Assembly: GCA_008694505.1 (NCBI GenBank)
Contig: VZDJ01000174.1
Span: 6,218,601 to 6,282,600 of the forward strand
Length of the DNA: 64,000 bases
Source: Cyanoderma ruficeps
Lineage: Eukaryota > Chordata > Aves > Passeriformes > Timaliidae
Direction: 5' to 3'
Shown: positions 47,001 through 60,272 of the stretch, in pieces
Position numbering within the stretch: position 1 is the first letter of the stretch
How the letters are laid out: each line of letters opens with the position of its first letter
Made by a program: the position numbers and the translations under genes
Notes under the pieces: model-generated
What the model was told of the DNA's origin: nothing
What the model saw: only the letters and a program-made list of their open reading frames with translations
Databases searched by the model: none

Positions 47001-47996
47001 AAGTGTTGACTTGAAGCCTTTATAGATTGTACTTACTATTATCAGATATTCACAGTTTTTGATGAAAGGTTAAATAACTGTAGTTGTGCTCAGGGTTTGA
47101 ATTGCAAAAAGCAATGGGCAATTTTCTAAGGTAGATGGAAATTTTTGTGGAATGATCCTATTCAAGTATGCAGTTCTTGTGAATCGCAATCCTCTTAGCA
47201 TGACAATACCTATGTTAAATGTCATAGGAGGCCAAAAACATCTTGTTAAGTGTTCCAACAAGTCTTCAAACCGTTTTTGCTGGTGCAAAGTGAAGTGAGA
47301 TGTGTTATTTTTTCTTTATCTGCATTGGGGGAATTCTGTTAGAGCTGCAGCACTGCCATTGTCGAGGCTTTCATGCCCTCTAATAAGAAAAGAAAGTCTG
47401 TTGAAGTTTCCTATTAAGAAAACAGTAGATACCTATGTAAAATAAAACAGAGTCCAAGGAACACAGTGCCGTGAGTCCTGGATCTGTTGTGTTTGTTTAA
47501 GGGCTTTCTTCATCCCTAAAATTAAGCACCTGCTTAAGTGAGAACATGGATTCTTCACTCTAAGTATCACCCTGTAATTTCTGTTCAGAATAACCAGAAG
47601 GTAACAGTACAGTGTATGCACAATACTAGATTTTTTTTTTTGTGATGTGCATAACATGTAGCCTCAAATTTAATTGAAACTGTTACTGGATATTCCAGTG
47701 GCAGCTCACCCTGAATAAGCCTGAACAGCTGAATCCTGGAGATAACTAACAGACTTTCTGATATTTATTTATTTGCCTATTTCTCTTATTAGCTGGATTT
47801 TTAGCAGTTGCAGCATTTAAAAAAAAAGTGCAGATGTGATGTTGGTAACTAGTCAGCACCTGTTCAAGTGTGTAGGAGTCATTTCCTGCCTTATGGATGT
47901 GGGGTTTTTTTGGGCAGGAGTGTGTGTGAAATGGTGTCTAAAGGGTCCTAACCCAAGTTAGTGTCGCAGTTTGATTTGGGAAGACCCCCTCTTCTT

Positions 47997-48036
47997 ACAT
48001 ACACGTGTGTGTGTATATATGTATATTTGTATATGT
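47997..48036. repeat. TG/TA simple repeat
   Basis: A compound microsatellite: ACACG followed by GTGTGTGTG, then alternating TATATATGTATATTTGTATATG. It is short, imperfect and of ordinary vertebrate type. Confidence 0.75.
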
Positions 48037-48235
48037 TTCCTCTCTCTGTGTACCCATCCTATTTTTTAATCCCAGGAGAGCTCCATCTGAAGCTGGCAGC
48101 TGGCGAGGCAGCAGTGGGGCATGGGATGCTCGGGGTTTAGGTGCGGGATCTGGAGGCTGAGGCAGGAGAGGAGGTGATGTCAGCATCTGGGGCGAGTGCC
48201 AGCTCGGTGCCATTCATGCTGCGCTGGCAGCGGGC

Positions 48236-48330
48236 TCCAGAGAGTGCAAGAAAGTGAAGAAATGGAGGGGGAGGACAGAGAATGCAGAGAAAACAGCTTT
48301 GGAAATAGAGAAGAGGAGAGGGGAAATGCA
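48236..48330. repeat. Purine-rich low-complexity tract
   Basis: The plus strand is made largely of A and G over about 95 bases, with only scattered pyrimidines, for example the AGAAATGGAGGGGGAGGACA part. It has no regular unit. Polypurine tracts are common in introns. Confidence 0.6.
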
Positions 48331-50400
48331 GGAATTAATAAATGACGGAGAGTATTTATAGTGCGTAGACAGGGTACAGTACCGGCTGGGAGTATGTGAA
48401 GCACTAATGCGGCTTCAGAAATGAATTCCCCATCCCTTCACCCCTGTGCCTTGTTGGTGGCACCTCGGGGTTAGTGTCCTTTGCATTTATATGCATTCCA
48501 GAGCGGTGGAGACGGTGGCAGGCAGCACACTTGACATGGAGAGCCCCTTTGTGCTCCTGAGCAGCAGGTCAGCGAGTGAGCAGGGTTTGAATAAGCAGCC
48601 CTTGTGTCTTCATATGTCTCTCTGATCCCTCGAACAAAACCAGCATACGAAAGGCAGTAAGGCAACGTGAAGGCCTCCTAAATGTCACCGTAATGTCAGC
48701 AGCACTGGGAGCAGAGCAGCCTCCGAAGAGTAGAAAGCTTTGTAATATTTATAGAAACAGAATTTGTTAAAAATACATTTGCCTGTTACAGTTCAACCTT
48801 TTGGAGTCCTCACTCCTTTCAGCTCCGGGAGTGGGTGGTGAGTTGAGAGTCTCTGCATGTGTTCCAGGCTGGGTTTAAGCTGTTGCAGTCAGGCTGGGAG
48901 CCTAGCAAATGCTGGAAATCTGAGTGTTTCATAATATTGTGGACCAGGAATAGTCATGGTCCTTCTACCAAAATCTCTTAAAAATAAGCCTTTTCTGCCT
49001 TTCTCCATGTCAACATGAAGGGGCTCAGAACCAGTTTTGCATTTGCAAAGCAAGGGTAAATGTGGTGCAAAGCAGATAGTGATTATTTTTTTTTCTCCTG
49101 TCATATAACTGAATCACTGGCAAGGCATGACATACCTGGCACCTCATCCCTGGAAACCCATTTTGTCTCTTAGTAGCGTGGACTGGGAGCTGACTGCTGA
49201 GAACAAGGCAGACCTGTCTGCTTGTTTTTGCAGAGCCTGCTGCCTTTAACTGCACTACCGTCATGGTTTGTCTTGTCACCATGATCACAGCCATGTAATG
49301 CTTTTACAGCATAGCAAAGTGGACCTGGAAAACAACCAGGAAATGCAGCAAGAGAATGCTGTGAAATTACCCTGGATAAACCTGTCTCTTGCCCCATGTT
49401 GTGCAGAAATGCCAGCGATGGCTCTGCTGTTCCACACTGCCCGTCAGAGAGCAGTGGGGGCTGGCAGCAGGCAGTGCCCCTGATCCAAATGGTCAGCAGT
49501 GTTTTCCTCCCACAGCCCCTTTGGAACAACTGGGAGATGTGGTCCATGTTTTGCAGGGAGCAACTTCTGCTGTTAGCACTGTTGAAAGCGCTGCCACTTA
49601 AGAGCATTAGGCTGGAGCCTCAGTCACCTGAAGTCGCAGGCACCTATGCAACATAAAAGATATTTTCTTTAGCAAGGTAGAATTGCTGATCCTCATGTAG
49701 GTTTTTGGTTTATTTCCTTGCTCTTGATTTCTTGCATTGTTCCTATTCCCCCTCCAAGCTTAGGGGAAAACCTCTTCAACTGGTCAGTCAGTGCCTCATG
49801 ACTGTTAAAAGACTAATTACTGCTCAAAAACTGTTGTGAATCCCTGTCCTTTCCCTCCCCTTTCCCCCATTCCAGCTCTTCTGTTGCTTACATTCCTGAT
49901 GCGTCTGGCGAGCAGGAGTCTGGAAGATGCATTGATTCTTGATTCCCAGCTTGGTGCTCCTGGTCTTGCTGCTCCCATTTATCTGACCTTTATTACAGCG
50001 AGGTGGAAAAAAATATCTCTATTCCTACCGAGCTGATGTCGTCTGGGTTGAACACGCAGCTGTCGTGTTTTAGAGCGCAGTATAAGGCTACATAGGATAT
50101 ATTCCAGTGGGGGAGCAGGAAATCATTCTTTTGTTCTGTGTGTTTGATACTGTGCAACGTTTCCTGGTACCAGATTTGCTACTGTGCTGCCCGCCTCTCA
50201 CTGATGTCTTCTGGTGTGTAGCAGTGTGCTGGGAGAGCAGAGCACTTGCCCCTTCTTGCTCAAACCATATGTTTTGCAAAGGCATTTTCTCCCTCCCTCC
50301 CACCTTTCCGAGCAAGAAAGGCCCAACAGAACATGTAACAGCTCCTGCTGGTTTCCCTTCCCTGCGCATTAAAACCATTGACAAACACACCGCTTCAATA

Positions 50401-50680
50401 TTGCGGACTGAAAACCGCCAGAGCTCAGCTGCAGAGCCGAACTCTGTTCGTGCGCTGCTGTCACAACAACCCAAAATCCGGGAGGAGGCAGCTGGCCCAA
50501 GGTGTAACCACAGGGGCCGTGCTGGCCCCGGTGAAATCTGCCGTTGTTTGTGGGTTTGCACAGCAGCGTCTCGACTTCCCTCCCACACCTCGGCTCCCAC
50601 AGGAGCTGAAACTCCACACCAGTGAGCAGGGCTTGGTTTTACCGGCTCCGAATGGCTGCGGAGGGAATGGATGGAGAAGT
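50401..50680. promoter_or_regulatory. CpG-enriched patch
   Basis: About 15 CpGs in 280 bases by hand count, with raised G+C, in otherwise CpG-poor DNA. It coincides with the longest frames of the window, 172 codons on plus (50107-50625) and 170 on minus (50088-50600). Both are open over nearly the same bases, which argues that low stop frequency, not coding, explains them. It may be a minor CpG island or regulatory element. It is weaker than the patch at 45.6-46.0 kb. Confidence 0.28.
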
Positions 50681-53600
50681 GCTGCTTGGTGGATTAATAG
50701 TGTTTCTCAGCAGTTAGTGGGTGCTTTGATTACAGTGTGTCTTTTTTAATGACCACTTGACTGCAGGTGGTGAAGGATGGCTTTAAAAGGTCCTTTTAAA
50801 ATTACTTTCAGACTCCACAAAGAAATATAAAATTGTACCTTTTCCCCTTCCAGCAGAGCTCTAGCAGAGCTGTTACTTGCTTCTGGCATATAGAACTACG
50901 AGCACCTTTTTGATTTGTCTCTTTTATCAGTCTCTTCTTGTACATTTTTTTTCCCTGTGGGCAACTAAATTGCTTTGGAGGGAGGAGGAAGATTAGTGAA
51001 AGGAGGGTTTATCCATCTTAATTAGTGCTCTGTTGACAGAAATTATTTTGAGTATTTGCTGTACAGTACTTACTGTTCATGTAATTATTTTTTTTTTAGC
51101 TTGAGTTTACATGTTTATTTCTTGGAGTAAGTTATTGGTGGGACTTATTGCAGCTGACTACTGATTCCCCTTTGCCACCAGACCTTGGTGACATTTTTGG
51201 TTAGTGATTTGCCCTCCATTGCCCTGCAGGGTTGCCATGACTGTGCTCACAGTACAGACTGTGGTGGTTCAAAGCAGGACAGCTGAGCTCTGGCAGTTAG
51301 CTGGGGTCACCTGTTTTTGGTGCTCCACCAAGAGAGGTTTGGAGCTGCAGCCCTTGATCATGACCACAGGGTGACTGTACCCAGGGGTGGCTGTGGGGAG
51401 GGCCTGGAGAAAGATGTCAGGACATGTCTGCAGAGCTAAACAAGGACCCACTTTGTGTCAGGGCCTCCACTCTGTACGTTATCAGAAGGTAGAAAAGAAA
51501 TGATGGGGAGAAAGACTTGGATGCTGAGCACAGCAGTTCTTGTGTTCACTGACTGTTTTTGGAAGCTTGCACTGCCGTTTTCATTAATCCTCTAATACAT
51601 GTGAGAAGTTTTGTAGCAAAAGCTCAGCTATTTCCTAGCTTGGAGAGGAAGTGAAATATCTAACAGGGCTTGAAGGGATTTGTGGTTTTGCTTGGCTCTT
51701 GTATCCTGTAAAAAACCAACCCAGCTCTTCTAGCCCATATCCTTCTGGAATAGGCACTCAAAAACTGCTGTGGGGTTCTGCAGGGGACTGACAATATGTT
51801 CCTGAAAGAGCAGTATGTGTTGAGGTGTGGGATGCATTGATACCGAGTGCTGAGCATGCTGTTGCTCGTAAATATCTCCCCTTCACAAGCTAGAGATTGC
51901 GTTTAGTGGAAGATTATCTGCAAAAGCCCTTTTGGTGGCATCATAGTGGTGTACAACTCTGCACCAAAGAAATGAAAATTCCTAATGTGATGTGGTGTTG
52001 AATGCAAAGAGGTAATTTTCTCCACACTCTTAGAAGAAGAGGTGTCCATGTAGTGTCATGCTGGGTGTAAGTTGTCCTGGTCACTAGTGGCTGGTTTACT
52101 TTCATGGATTTATTTTTATGACTCCAAAGAAAAATAATACATGGCTATGGAGATAGAAGGTTGCCATCACTCACCACAAGGCAGAGAGCCTTGAAGTCCT
52201 TAAGTGGAGGATACTGTAAGGGGTGGCCTTTAGGCTTTGTGGTATTGCATTAACAACTTCCAATGACAATCCCTGCCTGTCCTCTCCCATCTCCCTGCTC
52301 TTTGCTTTGGATTTTTAAAGAAACGTGGCAGGACCATTTCATTTTTGAACGGAACTTTTCAAATCCAGTGTGAAAAACCGCCTGCCTCTGTGGTTTACTG
52401 ACTCCTTGGGTAATGTCCCTTTAAAGCAGCAGCTGCTGCCAAGGTCTGGACGCCGTGGTCACTAAATCATTTAGAGCTGTGCTGTAGCTGAGGGCTTCCA
52501 GCTTCGCCTTTTGTTACTGTCACACAGTGGGACCTGGAAGAGCGCCAGGGCTGCAGGCGCCTATTGTGCAGGAAAGCCGCACATCTGCAGTAGAAGACGA
52601 AAACTGGATGTCAGCTGCCTGAGCAGGACTTCTCAAAAGTGGTGTTGTAAGGCCCTGAAAGGGGGGCTGGCAGGCTTTCTTCTCCTCGTCTTGGTGCAGC
52701 CGGGCTGTTCTGGCGTGTTTTGAATCCTGATCTGTCTCTGTGTTTTTAAGCCCTACCTTTCATTTTGGTGGAGGGGATGGTGGTGGTAAGAGAGAAGCGT
52801 GGCCAGAATCTTTATAACTGTAATAGACTGCGACAAAAGGTCTATTCACTTCTTGATGAACCAGGGATTTACGTGCATTAGTCCCCACTCTGTAGGGAGA
52901 GGGGACGACTGCCCGATCAAAGGAGAAAATTCCTCTATTCTGTGCACCCCTTCTGTCACCCCCCACACCAAGTCAGTCAGCGGTGTCTGACAGGGCTGTT
53001 CAGTAATCAGGGATCTGCAAACTCTCTGCTTGGGGGAAGTGTTTCTGCACTTTCCTTTCTTGAACATTCACACAGAGCAGCAGGAGCTCCTTTATTTATT
53101 TTAGCTTTCTATTAATTTTAATTTTCAGTCCAAATGTTTGCAAACATAAATTAAGTAGGGATGGGTTTACATCACAGCCAAGATAGTTGTTAAATGAAAT
53201 TTGTGTATAATGTATATATATAGTACAGAAACAGCATGCTTGTCTCATTAGTGCAGTCAGAAGTAATTGCTCTGAGTCTGAACATTTACGTTGTAGCAAA
53301 GCCCATAAGATTTAAAAAAGGTCCATGCTGCTGGATGCTGTATGAACTTGTGCAGCAGAGTGGAGTAAGCAAAAGTGAATGAGTTTTAAGACCTTCTTCA
53401 AAATTCCAAACGAGGCTGGACTTTTTTTTCCTTGAGTGGAGGGAATACCTTTTCCTTACAATGTATTTATCTACCCATCCCACCTCCTTGTAAATCCTCC
53501 AGGTAATCCACTGAGTTAGTATGCTCTGTGTTGTGAGTGGACTGTGACCATACTCTGCCTTTCAGGGAGAGGACTGAGCTCCCACTGACCACAGCGTGTC

Positions 53601-56600
53601 CAAAGCTGTCTCAGGGCAGTTTGGTTATTGTGGGAACAGAGTGTGGGGCTTGTCCTGTTGCAGAGTTGTGTGGGGATCTCTGTGCCTTGAGATCAACACT
53701 GGAAATAGCTGAAGTAACTGATGCAAAACATGTTGTGAACAGTGGGGAGGCCAAATTTGCTGTACTGCAGAGTTCTGAGACTGTCTGTTAACTGGAAAGG
53801 ATTATTCAAAACAGCAACGTATGTGTATGGTATGTGGTGTAATGCAGAGAAAAACACCAGCTCCTGGGGCATCCAGCCCCTTCCTGTCTGCTGGTGCTGA
53901 AGAGCTCTGACCCTTGGCATGTGCTGCAGTCCTTTTGTGCCTGCACAAGTCTGGCAGGGGACGATAGGAAGGAGAAGTGCGGCTTTCCTTTAAAAACAAA
54001 GTGGAGGACAGGAAGGAACAGCTGCTCTGTAAGCAGCTGTCTACTGATGCAAGTGTATTTTCCATTAAGACACAATTGGGAGTGATGTACCCACACTAAG
54101 GGAAGATCTGATGCTGTAGTTTATGTACATGTTTTGAGGCTGGAAAAGTGTCCTCATCCTGTCTCCATAGCACTCTACTTTGTGAGCTCCTTCATTTGGG
54201 CTCCTGCATACTGCCAAAATACGAATATATTTCCAGGGGACAGACTGGAATGGGACAGACTCCTAATTCCCCCTGAACACACATTCTCTGAACCATCTCC
54301 TTGGGCAGGCATAGAAATAACTAGATTTTGTTTCTTCTTTTAACATTTAAGCGTGACCCTGTGCTACAGTTCACGAAGTCAAAGCTGTGAATCCCCGTTC
54401 CCTGGGGTTTTCTACTAGCTGTCTTTGGCTCTGGGATAATATGCCAGGAAAACTCTCTGGATTTATGAAACCACAGCCTGGCTGGATTATGCTAGCAGTA
54501 TATTTGGAAATGCAATTGGTCTCTTGAAACCAAAAATAACAGTGCGCTATTTTTCATAGGGCTCTCATACTGCTGATGCAGCTAATGATTAGAGAAGATT
54601 TGGAAAGAGTTATAGCAAATCATAAAAATAAATCTGAACTGAGGTCATAATTCAAGAGGAAGCTTTGGTGAGTCTAGGCACGTCATGTTTTCCTGATTAG
54701 AGGTCACTCAGCCTACATACTTTCTATAGTCAGTTAATTCTGTACAGCCTGTGTGTTAGTGTCCTGTATCCAGTATAACCGAACTGAAGCTTTATTTTTC
54801 AAGGGATTAAATTTTGTAGCACTCTGCCAGTCTACTTTTATAGTTACTGACAGCTGTAGTTGATTTTTGAAGGGTGGATTAGTCCTCTTCACTTGGCTCA
54901 GTGCCCCAGCACAGCTCACCTGCAGTACAGATGGATGTGGCTGTTTTGGGTTGGCCGAGCATTGCAGGAGCACTGGGGAATCCATCCAGCACGGCAGGCT
55001 CAGGGCTTGGGCTGTGGTTTCTCTGATGGTATTTTGGTTGCAGACACCCTCCCGTGGTGCCTAAAACACTGGTCAGTAATCTGCTAGGGAATGACAAGGA
55101 TGATACACAAATTGGGGATAGGAGAGTCTACAGAGGGGTTTGGTTTCTAAAACAAACAGACAAGTTTGGATCTTGAGGATCATCCTGCTACCAGCAATGG
55201 GTCTGAATAGGCAGGAGTTTGAAGCAGGAGCCCCCATGAGTTACTGCTGTGTTTATCTTTGGAATTGCTGGCCATGGAGGGGGGTGTGGGATGTGTGTGT
55301 TGGTGGTTAATGGTGTGAAGGTCTGTAGCTGATACTGGCAGCCAGGGTCTTTAGATTATGCAAATGGCCAATGCATTATTAGTGAAGTACTGTTCAATTT
55401 TTAATGTAGTACATGGCAGCATAGTGATATTACTGCCATTATTTAATTAGAAAGTTGTCTGGGCAACCATTGCAATCCTACTTTGAATTTTTGCATGTTA
55501 ATAACCACTTTGTACAAAGTTGGGAGTGCCCGGTTTTAATAACATCACATGTGTAAATACTGTTGTCTTCAGATTGCTGAGACCTTTCAGCAATACCGAG
55601 GGGAGGGAAACAGTCTGTATACAAATGTTTAAACTTCATTCTGACCTTGTAAATCCTGTTTCCTCCCCAAGTGCAAATCTGGTGCAATGCAAACAGCAGT
55701 GCTTCAAAAATAACCCTAATTAGCAATTAGCTGCAATAAATCAGGCTTGGATGGGTGTGCTCAGTGCTGTTGAATTTGATACTATATTATGGCACAAGTT
55801 GTGTAATAGACATTTAACTGTTTTAACTTGTAACACTGCTTTTCTCACATTAAGTAAAATATCGAAATGTCACGTGAATTTCAGCAGCAATGTAGTGGAT
55901 CATATCTATGCTTCTGGTATAGTGCAGATTTGCTTTCTGCATAAGGATAACAGATAATCTTAAATAACTATGTGCTGCTGAGGTATTGATGTCTTTATTC
56001 AATATTAATAAATATAAAGATTCAGCCATTCTGGTTTCCTTCTGAACTGTGTCAGGTTTAAATATAATGATTTCTGATAGCAGCCAGAAAAAGCTAGAGA
56101 CACGAGAGGGATCTGGGGGGTAACTGGGTTTGTAAAAAGGCAAATGGTATCTTGATAATAGTCTAACCAGAATGACAAGAAGTGCATTTTTATGACCCTT
56201 GGATTCATGAGTTTTTCAAGATCCTTTAGAAGTAACTGGAAGCTGTTCAAGGTTTTCTAAGGTGTTCGTGGGCACTGGAGAGCAAGAATCAGTGCTGGTG
56301 GTTTTGAGCGTGGGAAGATGACAGCGGTCAGCAGAGCAAGTGCTGAAATACCTCTTCAACAAGAGATTTTTTTTAAAAAATGCTTTTAAATTCAACACTT
56401 CTATAAATGGCTTTTGTTTTTCCATAGCAGCGAAGGTTTAATGCAGCTTGTCCTGCTGTGGGGCCGTGGCAGGGACCCCAGGGGAGTGTGGGGTCTGTAG
56501 GGAACCCCTTAGGCAGGGACTGTCCTACAGCTGCTGTGACCCATGGAAGCTGCTCCGGCAGATTTTCGCTCCTCTGGGAGTCATTGAAGGGTGGAGCTCT

Positions 56601-58812
56601 TTGCTTCCAGTTCTCTCCTTTTGGTTTTGTTTTCTTCTGGCTGGCTTGGACATCTATTGCACAAGTGAGTTCTTGTTTATTCGCTTTGGATTTGCCTTTG
56701 AAACTTTGTATCACTGTTAGATCAGCGTTTTGATAACGCAGATTTGGATTTTGGGGAGAGTTTGCTGTAGGTTTTGTCAAATCGAAATGTCAGTATAATC
56801 TCTAAACAGTAAATGCTGATTAATCTGTTTTTCAAAGCAGCGATGTAAATAAGACTTTTTATTTTGCATACATATATTTTACACCATATTTGCCTTGTTT
56901 GGTCCTTCTTTAAGCTAGATAAATATTGCTGTTAGGCCTCTGGGTCAGGTGCTGAGATTGGGAGCCTCTTCCATTGATTCCCCATCCCATAGCTCAGTTA
57001 AAAGATTACATTGACTGGATTTGTCTTTATTTAAATGTGCCACAATTCAAACAGTGTGGCCTGGTGTCACATTCAGGGTCTCTAAAGTGGCCATAATTCA
57101 TATTCTGACTTGGTCAGACAGTTTGCTTTCTACTGGTTAAAAGAAGTCAATACTGTAGTATTGTACAGGAAAAAAAATGACATTAGTGTCTCTTACACCT
57201 CAGTTTCTTTGATGTAATTATTGGTACTAATTTAGATGGTGGATTCCTAATTTATCACTAGCCATGTTCTCAGTGTACTTTACTTAATTCCTTTCTTGAT
57301 TTTTATCTGTGCCTTACAGAATTGTAATGCTGTTCTTAGCGGTCACCCCCCCCGTTCAGTTTCTGGAAGGATGGTGCCTTGCTGAAGTTGTATCAAGGCA
57401 GGAATGGTACTGCTGTGTTGAAGGGGCAGAGAAAAGCAGGTGCCTGAGGACTGTTTTTTGTTTGAAATTACAATAACTCTTGGTGGCTTTGTTCTCCTGG
57501 GTGAGGAAAAGCACTGCCCTGTCTATGATCAAGTAGCAAAAGTGGCATTTTCTTCTTGCGGCTGAATGAACTTTGGGGGAGTAGGAAAAAATAGCGGTGC
57601 ATTTGCAAGGAAATTTAAAAAAAATCTAATTCTGCATCTACAGGAGCAAAGGCTCTCTTTTGGGATGAAATTAGAAATCAGAACAACTAAGGGATGATGA
57701 TTTAAACTGTGTGTGCATGGCTTTTAATCTGAAATAAGTGCCTCCTCTGGGTCTGTTTCTAAATCTTCTGTTCTTAGCACACCTTATTGTTTCTGCTGAG
57801 CTTCCCTGGATGTCCTCACTGTGCTGGGGCCTGTTGTGACCTTCAGGACAGACAGCCCCTCTTGGGAGGAGCTGCTTTTGAGGAGGTGTCTGTGGTACTG
57901 ACCCCCCAGCCCTGCCCACTCTGCAGGGCATCCGAGGTGTGTCTTTGTGGGTTCTTACCCTCCCTTGGACTCTTCCATATATTATGGGATAGGTTTGACT
58001 GGATTCCTAAGTGAAATTTTATTCTCTGCAATAACTGAGTTTCAGGATTTACACCAAACAAAGATGAGTGTTGTCTTTGCCCACACGTTTTTGATGTGCT
58101 GTTTGCGTGCTTTGAATTTCTATGCAAAGACCTTCTCTGTGTATTTTGGAGACAGGTAGTTTCATTTTGAAAAGTGCTTTAAAGGATGCTGGCTCCTATT
58201 CAACTAACAAGTGAAATCTTTTAACAACTCCAATCTTAACCTGAAATTTGTGTTGTCTTCTCCATAATCTTACTCCACTCATAACTGGCTGTGTGTCATG
58301 TAGTAGCAAAGATGCTGATAGTGTTGTCAGCACCAGCTGTCCCTCTTTGCAGCCATTCCTTGTACTGAATTATTTACTGCTGGGATTTATGCTGTGTATA
58401 TAGTGTAAAAGTTTTATCACAGCAATTGTGCATGTAAACTAGTACTGGGTACAGAGATGGTCTCCAAAGTGTTAGAGGAATGCTGAAGGGAAGGACTTCA
58501 GTTTAATTGGTTTTATCTGTGGCTCCAGATTTATTCATTCTTCTCTTTATCTGTAGCTTTACAAATAGTCATTCTTCATAATTTGACGCATTATATGGCT
58601 CAGTAATTATGTTCTAATTATGGAATCCCTTAACTGCAAGGTATAGTTCCACAAAAGGTTTGGGTCTTTTATTAACTGTAGGCACATTTCCGTGGGATCT
58701 TTTTTCAAAGCAAGGTGAGGGTTCCCAATACTGGGAAACTTTAGATTCATATTGTGATTTTTGTTTTTAGGCAGTGAGACAGGAGTGAGTAATGAAGAGA
58801 AGAATGAAAAGA
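50681..58812. other. Non-coding DNA, no gene seen
   Basis: Unique DNA with no recognised gene or mobile element. T-rich and AT-rich runs occur, for example 51086-51098, a TA-rich stretch at 53205-53222 and an A run at 57610-57620. The part 55360-56060 is AT-rich and of uniform texture. Frames are at most 135 codons (56373-56780, minus) without family resemblance. Confidence 0.55.
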
Positions 58813-58905
58813 CTGAAGGGCAGCTGTTAGCCAAAAGTCTTTGGTTAGCCCTTCAGTTCAGCCAGCAAGAATCACAGTGTTTCAACTTTAGCTGAACTGA
58901 AAGGG
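58813..58905. repeat. Overlapping hairpins
   Basis: CTGAAGGGC (58813-58821) pairs with GCCCTTCAG (58848-58856). Inside that, CCAAA (58831-58835) pairs with TTTGG (58840-58844) around a four-base loop. The right arm is then reused: CCCTTCAGTTCAGC (58849-58862) pairs with GCTGAACTGAAAGGG (58891-58905), with one bulged A and a 28-base loop. The same sequence can thus fold in two mutually exclusive ways. It matches no RNA family I recognise; a degenerate inverted-repeat transposon or chance is possible. Confidence 0.5.
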
Positions 58906-60148
58906 AGGAGGGTGTCTGACTCATAAACTTACACATGATACATTGAAATGTAAGCAGATGATTTAAGTAGTTTGATGTACCTGTGACTAGTGTCTTTTTT
59001 GATGACGTCTCTGGATATCTTTAATTCAAAAAAGCTCTAAACCGCATCCATTAGGTGGGTGTTACAATAGTTCAGGGCTTCACCGAAGTGGAAGTGAGCA
59101 GATGACATTTGTTTAAGTGGAAAAAAAAATAAATCCAATTTATTAAAGGCTTAAATGTAGTGAGCCGGGAGTGTCCCTGAAGCGTGGCCACCACTCCTGC
59201 TGGGTGGAGTATCTGCATTGTTGTGGGTTTGGAGCCCATTGTTCCCTGATGCTTTCCTGGGCAAAGGCCTCACATTGTCTTACTAAATGTGCTCGATTAG
59301 AGCTGCCTCCCTTATATTTGTACAGATTATTTCCTGTAATCTGTTGATTTGATGTCCATCTAGGTGACAATCTCTTTGTCCTTCCCCTGGGCATTTGTCT
59401 GGCCGGACTGGGAGTGTTTGAAGGCAACAGCACAGTGCAGTAAGGCCAGAGGTGCCTGCTGGGTTAGGTCATTTCTAAGGAGTTTGAAAATATTAGCAAA
59501 TGTACAAACCACAGCAGCGTTATGTGCTTTGCCAAAGCAAGCATTTGTTAGTTGCCAGCTATTCCCTGCTGTATTAGAAATCTTCAGGGGAGAAATGCCT
59601 GCTCCCCCCTGCCCTTCTCAAAAAGGGCTGCATTATCTGATATTATAAAAAATAATATATTACAGAGCTTATTACTCTTCTAAAGTGTATTTCCTAAAGA
59701 TGTGTCCCGATTTTATTGTAATGTAACATCTTGGATCTATCAGGACCTGGAATTGTTATGAGATGCTGGACACGTTCCCAACCGTGTAATTTGATGCTGT
59801 TTTGTTTGACAAACAAGAATACGTAGCTTGCAGTTGCCACGGTGTGAGTGGTAAGTGATAAATCACAGGTGTGGTGCTTAGCTGAGGACTGCTGGATTGT
59901 TTCCAGTCATTTTCAGAATATGTGGAGGTGGTGGTGCAAAGCAGACTTTGAAATCTGGGTTTTGGGGCTATGAGACTTGGTGGGAGTAGGAGGGAAAGAG
60001 CCGAGGAAAACTCTTAGTGTCATTCCTGTATGTGAGCATAGAGGTTGGGAAGGCAACTACATCTTTTCACCTTTGTGGGAGTTACTTTTTTTGTTACAAA
60101 TATATAAACCCCACTTTTTGCTTAGCCATATATATAAGTTTCTAGTAA
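58906..60148. other. Non-coding DNA, no gene seen
   Basis: Unique DNA with no recognised gene or mobile element. A short AT palindrome lies at about 59641-59660. Frames reach 96 codons without family resemblance. Confidence 0.55.
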
Positions 60149-60272
60149 GTGCACTGCCTTTAATTTTAGAGAGGGATGAAGGATGTTTGTTTTCTTGTGT
60201 TTGAGCCTAAGATTTGCACTGCCTTCAGTCTTAGAGAGCAGTCAGGGAAGTTTGTTGTCTTGCACTGGAGCT
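60149..60272 (+). repeat. Diverged tandem duplication, 65-bp period
   Basis: Two copies, 60149-60207 and 60214-60272, align without gaps at a constant 65-base offset. By hand count 43 of 59 positions match (about 73 percent). Shared blocks include GCACTGCCTT, TTAGAGAG, GTTTGTT and TCTTG. A further weak echo of the TTGTGTGTGAGCC part lies near 60343-60355. This looks like an old local duplication and not a known mobile element. Confidence 0.65.

Larger units (their letters stand above)
46001..50400. other. Non-coding DNA with simple repeats
   Basis: No gene is recognised. It includes AT-rich unique DNA at 46830-47060, a TG/TA simple repeat at 47997-48036 and a purine-rich tract at 48236-48330. 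Frames of up to 145 codons (49170-49607, minus) overlap frames on the other strand and have no family resemblance. Confidence 0.55.

Noticed and set aside
59641..59660. ATATTAT / ATAATAT inverted repeat
   Set aside because: Short and purely A/T; common by chance in AT-rich DNA.
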